Shown piece by piece: positions 10,859 through 22,100 of a DNA stretch of 32,068 nucleotides. The position numbers and the translations under genes are program-made. How positions within the stretch are numbered: the first letter of the stretch is position 1; each line of letters begins with the position of its first letter. The notes under the pieces are model-generated. The model had not been told where the DNA came from. It did no database searches and saw nothing but the letters and a program-made list of their open reading frames with translations. Origin of the DNA: Chara braunii (taxonomy: Eukaryota; Streptophyta; Charophyceae; Charales; Characeae); contig BFEA01001051.1 of assembly GCA_003427395.1 (NCBI GenBank), positions 98,342 through 130,409 of the forward strand, read 5' to 3'.

Positions 10859-12216
10859 CTTAGTCTGACAACTTGTTAGCATCCTGGGATCAGGTATTAC
10901 AAGACTCATGCGGAGATCTACCATGATGCTGATGCTGCTAAACCACCACAGCTCCCATAGCTTTGCTTATGAACCTATGGAGCTCCACCAGCCTGGAGCA
11001 AGGAGCCAGAATGTTTCAGGCGTAGCCGGTTCAGCAGGGACCACAATTATGCATGCTTTCACCACCAGAATTTGTTTTACCATCCAGAAAAACACTTCGC
11101 ACACTGCTCTGCTGCCACGGTGCCACCCGGGGCGAGCTGGCCCACATCCAGTGTGTATTCCTGGCAAATTGATTCCATTGCACGGGCAGCAGCGGTTTAA
11201 AAGGTAGCCCAGCCCAAAAAGTTGAAAAAACTACAGCTAAAGATTTTCAAGGTAGTCTACCCTTGACAAATAGGGCGTTACACGCAGTACCCATCCGGAT
11301 TTCAAGGTACCCGTCCGGATTTCAAGGTAAGGTAATTGGTCGCCTTGTCCATACGTTTATTCATCTTATATGTTTAACACAACTTCAACTTCACTCACTT
11401 GTTTTTCCACGCAAACCTGGGCTACCAGCTGGGCCACCTGGGTCACTTTGGTTTTCAATTTTTTGCGTAGGCAACCTAGCTGTTCCAAAAAAAAAAAAAA
11501 AAAAGTCGTTCCATTTGTGCCGGAAACCGGGTCCAGCGTCCCTCACATAAATGAGACCGAACAACTTTTGCCCAAGGTTCACATCGAAATTCTTTACCAA
11601 ATATAATAAAAATATTAAAAAAATAAAAGTAGAAAATATATTTTCAAAATTTTATTATATATTTTTTGGCCCGGCCGGAGAAGTGGTCCTGGGTGACTCT
11701 GGTAGCCTAGATCCAAACATGGTTAACTTGACTCGCTCGTTTATTCTGGGTAAAGTTTTTTTTTTTTTTTTTTTTTAATATTTGCGTAAAGTTAGCATGA
11801 TCCCCTCACGATTCTGATGATGTGATGGTGCTTAATTGAAATAGGTCCAGTGCATATGGGCCCCCTTCATGTCTGTTGCTTTGTTTTGGCGATGCCGAAG
11901 GAGCCAAACTCCATCTTCTGTTGGTGTGTCCGAATACATCAGCCAAGTGCACCATGGGCGGACTGTCCACTTTCAACCCCCTGTCGAGTCGTGGAAGTTT
12001 GATGAAACAGTTTGCAGAAACATGCTTTTTATTTTGTGGAGTTGTGTTTAGCAAACATCTGATGTGCCAATCACTGTGTTCAAATACGCCAGTCAGTCAG
12101 TCAAATGCATCCTGAACAGACTGTGGAGGTTTCACACCCTCTCACGAGTTGGGTGAAATCCAAAGAGAGAGTCAGCAGAGTCGTGCTTTTGTCGTGTCGT
12201 GTTTGACAAACATGAC

Positions 12217-12218
<2 letters not shown>
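10856..12218. other. No gene recognised (1.36 kb)
   Basis: Includes a 20-bp tandem pair GTACCCRTCCGGATTTCAAG (11288-11327), a poly(A) near 11486-11505, a poly(T) near 11755-11776 flanked by TAAAGTT on both sides, and a diverged direct repeat pair (11926-11999 and 12078-12160). Confidence 0.6.

Positions 12219-12283
<65 letters not shown>
12219..12283. repeat. (CA)n microsatellite
   Basis: About 32 uninterrupted CA units. Confidence 0.97.
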
Positions 12284-12286
<3 letters not shown>

Positions 12287-12439
12287 CACAGGAACCTTCT
12301 TCCTTCTTCCTTCTCAACCGGAGAGGATGATTGGCCGGAGCAAGGATCGATGGCAGTCTTCCAACGAGGTGGGGGGGAGCCCTGATCCTACCCACGATTC
12401 GAGGACCACCACCCATGGTGGGCAGTGCAGTCCATCCTT

Positions 12440-13270
12440 TTTCCCGTTCCCTCCCCCCTTGGTTTTTCCCTTTTTCTTCCCTTTTTTTCCCACCTTTTTT
12501 CTTTTTTCTTTTTTCTTTTTTTCCTGCTTCCTTTTTCCCTAAAGGGAAATTGCAATAAAGTGGCGAAGGCCGGGTGAGCGCTGGCGTAATGCTCCCCGCC
12601 CTGATCCAATAAATAACCAACACAGTTACGCTCCCGCCATGTCTATCCTTTTTCCTTTTTTCTTTCTTTTTTCTTCTTTCTTTTTTCTTTTTTCTTTTTT
12701 TCTTTCTCCATTTTTCTTTTCTCTTTCTTTCTTTCTTTCTTTTTTCTTTTTTCTTTTTTTCTTTTTTCTTTTTTTCTTTTTTCTTTTTTTCTTTTTTCTT
12801 TTTTTTCTTTTTTCTTTCTGTCTTTCCCTTTTCTTTCCCTTAAGGGAAATTGCAATAAGGTGGCGAAGGCCGGGTGAGCGCCGGCATAAGTGCTCCCCGC
12901 CCTTATCCAATAAAGTGACCAACACAGTTACGCTCCCGCCATGTCTATACGCAGGATCGATCCCATGCGCTTAGGAACAACACAGGAATTTACCGATAAC
13001 ATAGCAGCCAGTCATTTCGCTTCTCGAAGGGTCATGTACCCTCCCACCCGCGTCTTAAAAAAAGAGGGCCCATCCTTTTTTCCTGCCCCCCCTCCCCCTG
13101 TTTCTTCTTTCCCTCTTTCTTCTTTTTCCTTGTTTTTTCCTTGTTTTTTCCTTGTCTTTTTCTCCTGTTCCTTTTTCACCCCCTTTTTCCCCCCTTTTTT
13201 CTTCTTTTTTTCTTTTTTCCCCCTTTTTTTTCTTTTTTCTTTTTTCTTTTGTGTTCTTTTTGCCCTTTTG
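12440..13270. repeat. Polypyrimidine tracts alternating with a 112-bp unit
   Basis: C/T-only tracts at about 12435-12540, 12647-12840 and 13071-13275 on the plus strand. Unit copies at 12536-12646 and 12836-12948 (offset 300 bp) share AAGGGAAATTGCAATAARGT, GGCGAAGGCCGGGTGAGCGC, CCAATAAA and AACACAGTTACGCTCCCGCC. On the minus strand each unit is followed by a purine tail of GAAAAAA type, which recalls a retroposon with a simple-sequence tail. TTTCCCTTAAGGGAAA at 12833-12848 is a perfect palindrome. Confidence 0.8.
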
Positions 13271-13555
13271 TACTTGTCCCGGCCACTTGGCACTTTGGTT
13301 AACCGCCCTTGTCACCTCACGACGGAGCATCGGCGTCAAGAGGAATCCCCGGACCAGCGATTGTGAGGACCAGAGGAAGGATTCGGTAAGGATACAACGG
13401 GAACCTGACCAAATTGGGGAGGCGATTCGATGAATAGGAACTGGGAAGCAGGCCAAGTACACGTACAACCGACCGATGTGGTACTACGAAACGAGCAGAA
13501 GCGGCGTAAGGACGGCGTCCTTTTGCGACTAGCAACTGTGGTTCCCCGAGCCGGG

Positions 13556-13562
13556 TTAAATA
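13556..13562 (+). promoter_or_regulatory. Possible TATA box
   Basis: TTAAATA in a GC-rich context, 110 bp before the ATG at 13671. Supports a promoter only if the downstream island is a gene. Confidence 0.25.
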
Positions 13563-13670
13563 GCTGGGAACGGGCACTGTAGCGACTCGTCATTACTCGC
13601 CGGAGAATCTGGAAGTGGCCTCCTCAGCTGATCAAGAGGGAATCTGAGCAAGAGAAAGTGGCCGATCGAC

Positions 13671-13733
13671 ATGGACTTCTTCATGGACCTGGACCTCATT
13701 GACGACCCGATGGAGTCTCAGGAACCGGTATAG
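13671..13733 (+). CDS. Possible first coding exon or short upstream frame
   Basis: ATG opens MDFFMDLDLIDDPMESQEPV and then TAG. GGAACCG/GTATAG could be a splice donor before the stop, with an acceptor CACACGCAG near 13778, but no spliced frame stays open for long. The acidic start resembles a short activation-domain-like peptide; no family recognised. Confidence 0.2.
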   Translation: MDFFMDLDLIDDPMESQEPV

Positions 13734-13839
13734 CCCCGCATCTAGCAAGCATCCGCATGCGCCTTGTCTCACACGCAGGAACCGCCGGCCCCCAGCAGAG
13801 CAGCCTAACCGACGCGCAAGCTGAGCCTAGTGCAGTGGC

Positions 13840-14304
13840 ATGGCGATCCGCGAAGGAACTGATGAGCGCCAAGCTGGCGAGGGCGCACTGTCCTGCGCCT
13901 TCGTCTCGTTCCTCTCACTGCTCGCCTGCCTAGCGCTCCTCGGCTTCATTGCAGCGCTACCTCCTTCACCATGCGCGCCAACCACTCACGCTGTGCCACC
14001 ATGCTCCTCCTCCTCTCTCCCCCCTCCCCCCGCCCTTTTGGAGCACCGCCTGGAGTGCCCCCCCGGGGACTTTCCGCCACCGCTGGACACCCAACCCCCA
14101 CCACCGCCACCACCTCCTCCGCCTCCCCCGCCCCCACCGTCACGCGCCCCCAATCACCTGAGCTCCGACTGGCCCCCCCTGCCCACCCTCCCCCCAGCAT
14201 CCTACCGCTGCACCAATCGCCGATCCAAACGCACGCAGCACTGCGCGCATTATCTTCTGCGCATCAACGCTGATCATGGCACTCATCCCCAATGCGCTCC
14301 TTAG
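13840..14304 (+). CDS. Hypothetical proline-rich protein with one membrane segment (154 codons)
   Basis: Starts MAIREGTDERQAGEGALSC and has a strong hydrophobic segment, CAFVSFLSLLACLALLGFIA, at residues 20-40. A Pro-rich region with a run of 15 Pro at residues 89-103 follows. The last third lacks features and overlaps another frame carrying two more membrane segments, so a splice or frameshift may join them. The GC-rich, simple-sequence composition makes a chance open frame possible. Not recognised. Confidence 0.3.
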   Translation: MAIREGTDERQAGEGALSCAFVSFLSLLACLALLGFIAALPPSPCAPTTHAVPPCSSSSLPPPPALLEHRLECPPGDFPPPLDTQPPPPPPPPPPPPPPPSRAPNHLSSDWPPLPTLPPASYRCTNRRSKRTQHCAHYLLRINADHGTHPQCAP

Positions 14305-14473
14305 CGGTTCCCTTGTCTGGGCCTGCCGAACGGAGAAGGTCCTTCTCGCCCCAGCCAAGCTCGCGACTGCGCTCGTCTGTTTTTCCATTGCCTATGCAGC
14401 TATCTTCCTGGCGGGAGCAGTGTGTGCAATAGCAACTGGCGGGATTCTTCTATTGGAAGCTCTGGCAAGCTAG
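14162..14473 (+). CDS. Hypothetical membrane-protein segment with two hydrophobic helices
   Basis: Open from 14162 to TAG at 14471-14473, with the first ATG at 14276. Two hydrophobic stretches, FCASTLIMALIPNALLSGSL (spanning the ATG) and LVCFSIAYAAIFLAGAVCAI, are separated by a charged CRTEK loop. The first helix begins before the ATG, which suggests the true protein starts upstream, perhaps in the 13840 frame after removal of an intron in the Pro-rich part. An AATAAA at 14865-14870 could be its poly(A) signal. Confidence 0.35.
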   Translation, partial: APTGPPCPPSPQHPTAAPIADPNARSTARIIFCASTLIMALIPNALLSGSLVWACRTEKVLLAPAKLATALVCFSIAYAAIFLAGAVCAIATGGILLLEALAS

Positions 14474-14872
14474 TGGCAGCACGCACGTGCACGCGCACGA
14501 GAGAAAAAAAGGGGGAACGCTTTCTCAATCTCTCCCTTACCCAACCTTTTCTGTCCTTTCCACGGCACACGAGCCCCCCTATTTTCTCCTCTTCTCCTCT
14601 CCCTTACCCTCCTCTCTCCCTCTGATGAAGCCGCGCGTGGCAAGCGGCAGAAAGGCCTCAGGGAAATGCCACTCCCTCCTGTGGATCTGCTGCGGGTTCT
14701 CGCGCCTTGAGCGGTAACAGAGCCAAATGGCTGCACGGTGCAGGACTATCTCTCCCCCTTATTTCTCTCCGCCTCCCTTCGTCCTTCCATTTCTCCCTAT
14801 GTTCTTGGCACCATGATTACTGTGGATGGGTAGCTGCTTTTTTGAGTCGGAGCATGTACTTCTCAATAAACG

Positions 14873-15040
14873 AATTGAAGTTTTCGCATCATTTCGAGGA
14901 ACTTTGCCCTTTATGTGGGGATCATTCTTCTTCTTCTGTTTAGGATCTCAGTTGCAATTTGAAGCTTTCGCATCTTTTTGAGGAGCTTTGCACTTTCTGT
15001 GTAGATGATTCTTCTTCTTCTGTTTAGGATCTCAGTTGCG
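14873..15040. repeat. 84-bp tandem duplication
   Basis: Two adjacent units, each with TTGAAGNTTTCGCATC and TTCTTCTTCTTCTGTTTAGG then ATCTCAGTTGC. Confidence 0.9.
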
Positions 15041-15116
15041 ACTGAATGTCTCGCGAGTCTTTCTGCTCTTGCATCATCCCTATTGTTTAAAAGCGGTGCT
15101 TTGTTAAAGTATTGCA

Positions 15117-16590
15117 TGAATAATGTCGAGCTTCATGATTGTCCAGCTATCGTGCGTGCATGCAATCTTTCGTGCATTTTTTCTTTATCCATGTATGTCG
15201 AGTTTTCGAGCATACGGTCTTTCATGGTTTCGCTCTCGAATTTACAGTCCTCGGAAACTGTCGGGTTGCTCGACCACTCTGTGTTTAACATTATTCCGTA
15301 TGCGGAGGGGCCGGAACCATGTGGCGAGATACTGATCTGCTTGAGCATTGATCAGTCTCTCGTTGCATTCTCTTTTGAAAAAAACCCAAAAAAAACCCTA
15401 CCAGGGAATTTTTTCACCCCCCTGAGGGGGACTCTCCGTCGAAAACTTTTTTTCAAAACTCTGTCAAGCTTCTTGACTGTCTAGCTATCGTGCGTGCATG
15501 CGATCTTTCTTTATCCATGTCTGTCGAATATTCGAGCATGCGATCTTTCATGGTTTCGCTGTCGACTTTACCCCCGTTTTTTCCACCAGGATTTCACCTT
15601 TCTAAAGAAGCAATCCTCGGAAACTGTCGGGTTGCTCGACCACTCTGTGTTTAATATTGTTCCGTATGCGGAGGGGCCGAAACGGTGTGGCGAAATACTG
15701 ATCTGCTTAAGCATCGATCAGTCTCTCGTTACATGCTCACTTAAAAAAAAAACCTACCGGGGATTTTTTCTTCTACCTTTATCTATTTCTGTCTCAGCGG
15801 AACTTATGAATTGACTCTCATTGCATGGCTCACGGGTGAGAGAGAAACTCCCCTCTGGTTTCTGCCGAGGGAGCGCCGTCTTGGCGAAATCGGCAAGCGA
15901 CTCTCTACTTCATCTGAACTTTACTGCTCTGCCTCTTAAGATCAGGATCTTTGCCTTAACATATAGCAAGCGCCCCACCAGGGTTTTGCCCCTCCAAAAA
16001 AAGAAAAACCCTCGGAGGATGCCTTGCTGACTCTAACATGGCTTGTGGTAATACTATTTGGGGATCTTAATGGGATGACGAGTCGCTTGCATGTGAACAA
16101 TTGTCTTATCCACTCTGAACCCCTCTCTCTTGCGTACATGCGATCTTTCGTGCATTTCTTTTTGATCCATGACTGCCTATTTTTTCGAGCATGCGGTCTT
16201 TCGTGCATGGTTCCGCTGTCTACTTTATCTTTTTTTCCCACCAGAATATCGCCTTTAAAAAAGAGGCAATCCTTGGAAACTGTCGGGTTGCTCAACCACT
16301 CTGTCTTTAGTATTGTTCCGTACGCGGGAGAACCGGAACGGTGTGGCGAGATACTGATCTGCTTAGGCATTGATCAGTCTCTCGTTGCATAGAAAGGTAA
16401 CCCCCCCAAAAAAGAACCCCCCTACCTGAGAGTTCTTTCCTCTGCCTTTATCTCGTCCTGCCTCAGCGTAACTTATAAGTTGACTCTCACAACTGGGATA
16501 GGACCTCCCTCTGCTTTCTGCCGAGGAGCATCGCCTTGTCAAAATCGATAGGCGACGCTCTACCTCATTTGAGCCGTTGTGAGGTGCTGA
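15117..16590. repeat. Three copies of a 350-450-bp repeat with a conserved stem-loop
   Basis: Copies at about 15117-15465, 15478-15935 and 16134-16590 (landmark GGAAACTGTCGGGTTGCTC at 15253, 15619 and 16275). Each has CATGCGATCTTTC motifs, then CCGTAYGCGGRRGRRCCGRA and a stem GAGATACTGATC...GATCAGTCTC. Copies 2 and 3 also share TTTCTGCCGAGG and a SGGCGACKCTCTAC block at the end. Open frames are conserved on both strands because the DNA is repeated; none resembles a known protein. Confidence 0.85.
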
Positions 16591-17219
16591 TCCATTACAC
16601 CGATTCCATGCAAGGAAGTTACGACACTATCATGCATTGTTGATTAGGATCGGCGGAGAATGGGGACAGCTGGATCTTACGTAAGCAAGAAAGCAATCTC
16701 CCAAGCCGATAGGACCCCTGTAGTTAATAAGTATGCAGGCAGGCGCGGTGCTCACACATTCAACGAGCCAAGCCAAGGGCACCGGAGAGATGACTTATCT
16801 GGGCCAGCACTAGGATTATTCACGTAACAGTGGAAGGATTCATGGGATGCCGGGATCACTTGGAGATCCGAGTAGATGTTTTTTTCGCCGCAATTAGAAT
16901 CGGCCATACTTGCGACTTTTCCTAAGCTTGGGGTGTGCCGGTGACGTGTCATCAGAGCAGTATGCCTGGCAAGTTATCAGAGCAGTATGCCTGGCATAGT
17001 GTAACTTGCCATGGAGTGCTTTATGCACACACATCAAAACACACACACACACTCACACACACAAACCCTTTGGACATGTAGAGTCCACAAACTCCACAAC
17101 GAATGCAGGTGTAGCGCCAAAATGCAAACAGCAGAGCTGCCAACCAGAGTGAAGAATTAGCTGATAGGTCAACCTCCTCATGCATATCAGAGAGGACGAG
17201 CACAGGGACGAGTCCCAAA
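16591..17219. other. No gene recognised
   Basis: Contains a 25-bp tandem pair (16951-17000, ATCAGAGCAGTATGCCTGGC plus AAGTT or ATAGT) and a short interrupted CA repeat (17024-17066). Confidence 0.6.
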
Positions 17220-17652
17220 CAAGTTTGGACATCATTACAAAACGCAAAGCTCTTATTCGGATTTCAATAATGATTTTTCAATTTTGACCTCAGATGCTTC
17301 TTTCGGATTCAACTAAAAGGCAAACCAGATGTCATTCCATGACACAAGCCCTTGTTTCAATTTCAATTTCCTTTTTTTCCCCCATAAATTTCAGTTTAAT
17401 TTCTGCCATATCTCAATCATTAACCGCCAGAACAACAAGCCGCCCTCACATACAAGCTTGCAAATTTGCAAGCCATTCGATGAGGTGGACAAAATTGTAA
17501 TCCAGACCCGCAGGGACCTGCCAACACAGCTTCTGTGATCCCCAGTGGAATCTGAACTCACTCTCGCTTGCACACATCACTCGCTCAATCTACAACGATC
17601 TAAGCAATTCCCCCACAACATAGCTTCCCAAGCGATCGATCCACATACCAGC
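17220..17652 (-). other. Probable 3' UTR and flank of MetRS
   Basis: Follows the TAG of MetRS on the minus strand. No canonical AATAAA is visible; GAATAAG near 17250 and AT-rich stretches near 17390 are the nearest candidates, as plant poly(A) signals are often degenerate. The true 3' end cannot be set from sequence. Confidence 0.35.
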
Positions 17653-17886
17653 CTATTGAATCGTCCCACCGACAATGGATGCAACCCTACAAGCGCCCGA
17701 TGAAGTGGTGAATGGGACATCCTTATAACAAGCGATCAGATCGGATGTCGTTCTGAAGTCAGGCTGAACCGCTTCGAACATCTTCTTCTTTGGGTTGAGC
17801 ATAGGCTCCGGCTCAGGGCCACTGAATCCTGGGAAATTGATACGCTCCCCTGGGGCAGCACCCTCTGGTGGCGTTACCAGCTCCAC
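17653..17886 (-). CDS. MetRS: MetRS exon l, C-terminus with TAG stop
   Basis: Seventy-seven codons plus TAG. Starts [20 protein letters not shown] and ends [14 protein letters not shown]...PP..A..GER..F.G and the final [16 protein letters not shown] block are the conserved end of plant MetRS and of EMAPII. Acceptor is CTGACAG (TGTCAAAG on the plus strand). Confidence 0.96.
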   Translation of the reverse strand: MELVTPPEGAAPGERINFPGFSGPEPEPMLNPKKKMFEAVQPDFRTTSDLIACYKDVPFTTSSGACRVASIVGGTIQ

Positions 17887-19080
17887 CTGTCAAAGCCAAT
17901 TCATTAATTCAGACGGACAGAGAAACGAGGACATCATAATTCAGTTTGTGTTTAAGGAATCAGTCAAAAAGGAATCTTGCAAGTGTGCTGTACCATGAAA
18001 CCCTGTTCACTTCAATGGTCGAGTCTGACATAGAAATACCCCACCCCCCAAAATGGAAAACAGGATTACACAGAATGCGTATACATAGACAAGAAGATGA
18101 GTACAGCAACTTACACAAGATCAGATGATGATTGTTCACAATAGGAGGAGAATCACCATCTTCTTCTTCTTCTTCTTCTTCTTTGTCTTTCTACACCACC
18201 GACTACCGAGGACCACGAATAAAACCGGGCTTCATCATGGACCAGGTACCAGGACAAACAAGGGTCTATGGTTCAGCATTTTGGAAATCCTCCACGAGTC
18301 CTTATGTTAGCCCAGTCATAACCCCCTATACTGTTAATAATTCTCGCAATAGATTGACTTAGTAGATAGCTGTGTGTTGGCATTTGATACTAGAAGAATG
18401 GTTCCATTCCCTACAACTTTTACTTGGAGGGAGCGACGGCTTAGCTTTCCCTTCTATTTGATGGCAGAAAGAAAGGGCTGGTAGCAATTGATTTTCTGAA
18501 TTGCAGATTTTTCGTTAGGGATCGGGTCCCCCTTTGGGTCCTGTAAAAAGCGAAACCCGGTAAGACTCCCAGACTCCACTCTGGCAGATTCCGGGTAGAC
18601 TGTGAGGACCCCAGCCTCCACTGTTTTCTTTTGCAAACATTAGCCTTGGGCACTGGGTCCGGTTCAAAAAAAAAAAAAAAAAAAAACCAAAAAAAGTCTA
18701 AAAAAGAAAAAAGAAAAAAAAAAACAAGGAAAAAAATATCACTGCAAGGAGAGAAAAGGTAAGTTAAGAACACTTTGGTACATACCTTGGAGTGATCTGC
18801 ATTGGACGCTGCCATCACCATAGCATGTGACTTTATGCCTCTCATAGCAACTGGTTTCAGGTTACATAATACAACAACCTTCCGATTCTGCACAGGTGAA
18901 GGAAATGCAACGAGATGGGAAAACGTCACTCGACAAACAACCAGAGTCTCATGACAATGAAAACAGGCACCAGATTTCAACCGGCAGCAGTGCGCACCAT
19001 TCAGATCAACAACAATACCCTCAGCGCCTCACTTCATAACACTTCACAACAATAGCTGATTCCTTTCTATCTATCTATCC

Positions 19081-19113
<33 letters not shown>

Positions 19114-22100
19114 CTTGATCCGCCCATATACACCATCTCAAATCATGTGTAGCACACATCATCTCTCCATTTTCATCTCTCACTTCCAGCATACCTAATC
19201 TACTGGTGATTAGATGCCTGATATTGGATGCTGAAGTGCTCAACCTTCAACAATAGCAATGAATTCACTAACACCACAGCACACAACAGAGAACTTGCAG
19301 CGCAAACCAGATGCTATGTGCCTTAGGTGCGTCATCTGCAGTGACTCAGTTGGCTCAAAGCACTCTGACCCTAAAACTCTAACCCCTAAAATTATAAGCC
19401 CTTAGAACCCTAAGATTCAGAAAAAAAAAACTTAAACCCTAAAAAACTGTGATAAAAAACCTGCGAACCTAAATCCAACAGAAGCCGGTAACATATATAG
19501 GTGGTAGGTACTGTGAGAGCAAGCAACTCTAGCGTCTAACGTTGATACATCCTGATATCTCACAAAACAGCATAACTCCGGCCCTGAACGTCCGTCCTGT
19601 TGCTTGGTGGGTAGGGATGGGGGTCACTGGGCTGACAAGAGAGCTCCCTTCCAACATACTGGAGACTCCAAACTCTTCTTCAGACACTACCGTCTTCACC
19701 CGACTAGAACGCCCGATCATTATAGCCCATACTTGCAAGCATACGGACCGGACAAGCGTCCGGTCCAGTCCGCTTTGCCGCGTGCGGCACCCTCCCCCCT
19801 GACCGGACGGGGGCGTTTTTTTTTGGGGGGGGGGGCAGTGTGGGGCGTAACTGGTCGTCGGGCGCACAGTTGTGTGCCGCGCGGGTCCGGTCCGGTGGTC
19901 TGCCGCATGTGCGGAACCGCCCGGACGGCGTCCTCTTGCAAGTATGTTATAGCCTTATTTCGGGCAACTTTCAATCTAGATGCCGCCATAAGGACCGGGC
20001 GTTCTATTTGGGTGAAGACGGTAGGAAGACTCCGATCCATTCTTCCGGTGCTCTGACAAACTCTGAACGTACACTACCGTCTTCACCCGAATAGAACGCC
20101 CGGTCATTATAACTGTATTTTTTTGGGGCAACTTTCAATCCAGATGCAGCCATAATGACCCGGCGTTCTATTCGGGTGAAGACGGTAGGAAGACTCTGAT
20201 CCATTCTTCCGGTGCTCTGACAAACACTGAATGTACAATCCTTCGAAAGGGTATGTAAGAGGGCGGGCTGATGGAGACTGACCTGCATCTCTTCCAGCGG
20301 CACATACTTCACAAGCCCGCTGACAACTGTCCTTGGCTGTGCTTCACCAACGTCGATCTCCTCCACATAAAGCGAGTCAGCATCTGGATGCTTCCAGCAC
20401 TTCTTGATGAGCCCAACTCTGAGGTCCAGTCTTGACACATCTAGAGGTGCAGGCGCTGCTGCCGCGGCAGGTTTTGCAGGCACTTTTGCTGACCCCCCCT
20501 CCTTTGCATTCTTCTTTCCCTTTTTGCTCTGTGCAGCCGGTTTCGCGTCTGCTGCAGGATCTGCACACCAAATTTGTTTTCAAAGAAATGTCAAAGATAG
20601 AGAGTTTCTTCTAGCTGTCTGGCATTTGTCGCTGGGACAAACCGCCTTTAACCTCGCATTCGATCATCACAAAGAATCAAAAGATTACAACACGATTAGC
20701 AGTTTAGCAGCTTCGCAGTGTGGTTACCACACATCAAACTATTTGCGGGGCCACGGCATCAAACTTTTTTGGCACTAGGCCTGCCAGGGCAGGGACATCC
20801 TGACAGCTAGCTGTCCGCAAACCTGGAGGCGTGCCCAGACAACACAACACCTCAATCTGTAAAAAAATTCTCTTAAGCCAGCTCATGACCGAAAGGGGCG
20901 AGGAAGTGACATGCGCAAGTTACTATCACCGTCATAAGACTCCTGACCACCATTATCGCAAACATACATTTCTTTTTTTCCTTCCTTCTGCTGCTTACTC
21001 GCCACCTTCTTGTCCTTCTCCCTTGGCAGCAATCTATCTTGCAATTGTCATGCCCCAACAACACCTCAATCTGCTCATATCACCAGAAAACACAGTTCTT
21101 GAGAAAAAGGATTGGGAAAATAGGCTATACTATAGAGTTTAATCCGCACCTGCAATGGATGCTGCTGCAAGATCTGCGGCCACTCTCTCTGCTTGGTTAC
21201 CTGCAAACTTTTCTCTGAAAGCTGTCACTTCTTCATTTGACTGGTGGCATTGCAAATAACCAAAGAGAAGGATACATAGAAAAGGAGCAAAGCACATCGT
21301 AAGATACTGTCAGTCAAGGTGAGAAAAATAGAGGGCCAAAAATAGAGGGTCCTAGTTGAACATGCAGCCCATGTCATGTCATTGGAAAACATAAACAGCA
21401 AAAGAGGGGAACATCGTCTTCCTTGCAAGAACGTATAGGTCATTTAGTGTCTAGTAATATTGAAAAGATGTCATCTATCATCTAGTGGTGTTGCAAAGAC
21501 AGCCAACTGTTGTCATCTAGTGCCTATACCATCTTCGCCCAGATACAACAGCCAGTCATTATCCATGTATATCTAGATTGACGATTGTTGCCCCGAATAC
21601 AGCTATAATGGCCGGGCATTCTGTTCGGGGGCAGACGGTAGTGATTGACGACAGGCTTCGTGCGTTAACCACAGTTCACACACAACGCCACCTGAACCCA
21701 GCTCCCATCTTAACGCAATCACCTGTAAGAAAATCCTCACAAATAGGACTGCATACTTGGGTTACTGGACCCTATGGAGGGCCCTACCCCAGTGCCAGAT
21801 CTGATTCATGCAGCTACTATGGTAATTTTAACAGCAGCCTCAGCAGGTGTTTTCATGATGGCAAGCGGGTGTTCTCCCTTATTTGAATATGGACCCAAGG
21901 CTTTAATTGCGATTACTTTTGTGGAAGCTACGACATCCTTTTTCGCAGCAACTACAGGACTTTTACAAAATGATTTAAAATTCAACTCAACAAAACTCAA
22001 TCTGAGTCAGACCATATAAAACTAAACACAGACTCAAATAGACACGACACCGTCCGACTCAACTCAACTCAACTCAACTCAAGTCGACTTATCTCAACTA

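Noticed and set aside
9941-10879. Long open frame of about 310 codons across the gap
   Set aside because: Most of it is N, and the rest translates a minisatellite and a GA repeat (Arg-Glu run). Not evidence of a protein.
12639-13300. Long Phe/Ser/Leu or Lys/Glu/Arg frames
   Set aside because: Translations of polypyrimidine/polypurine tracts.
15005-16392. Similar peptides on both strands, such as ISISPHRSG..AYG and ETVGLL.HSVF
   Set aside because: They arise because the DNA repeat is copied three times; the frames are broken differently in each copy and no protein family fits.
21774-22019. Plastid ndhF as source of the organellar fragment
   Set aside because: SPLFEY, AATTG.LQNDLK and KS.QIGLHTW fit mitochondrial nad5 better than ndhF.
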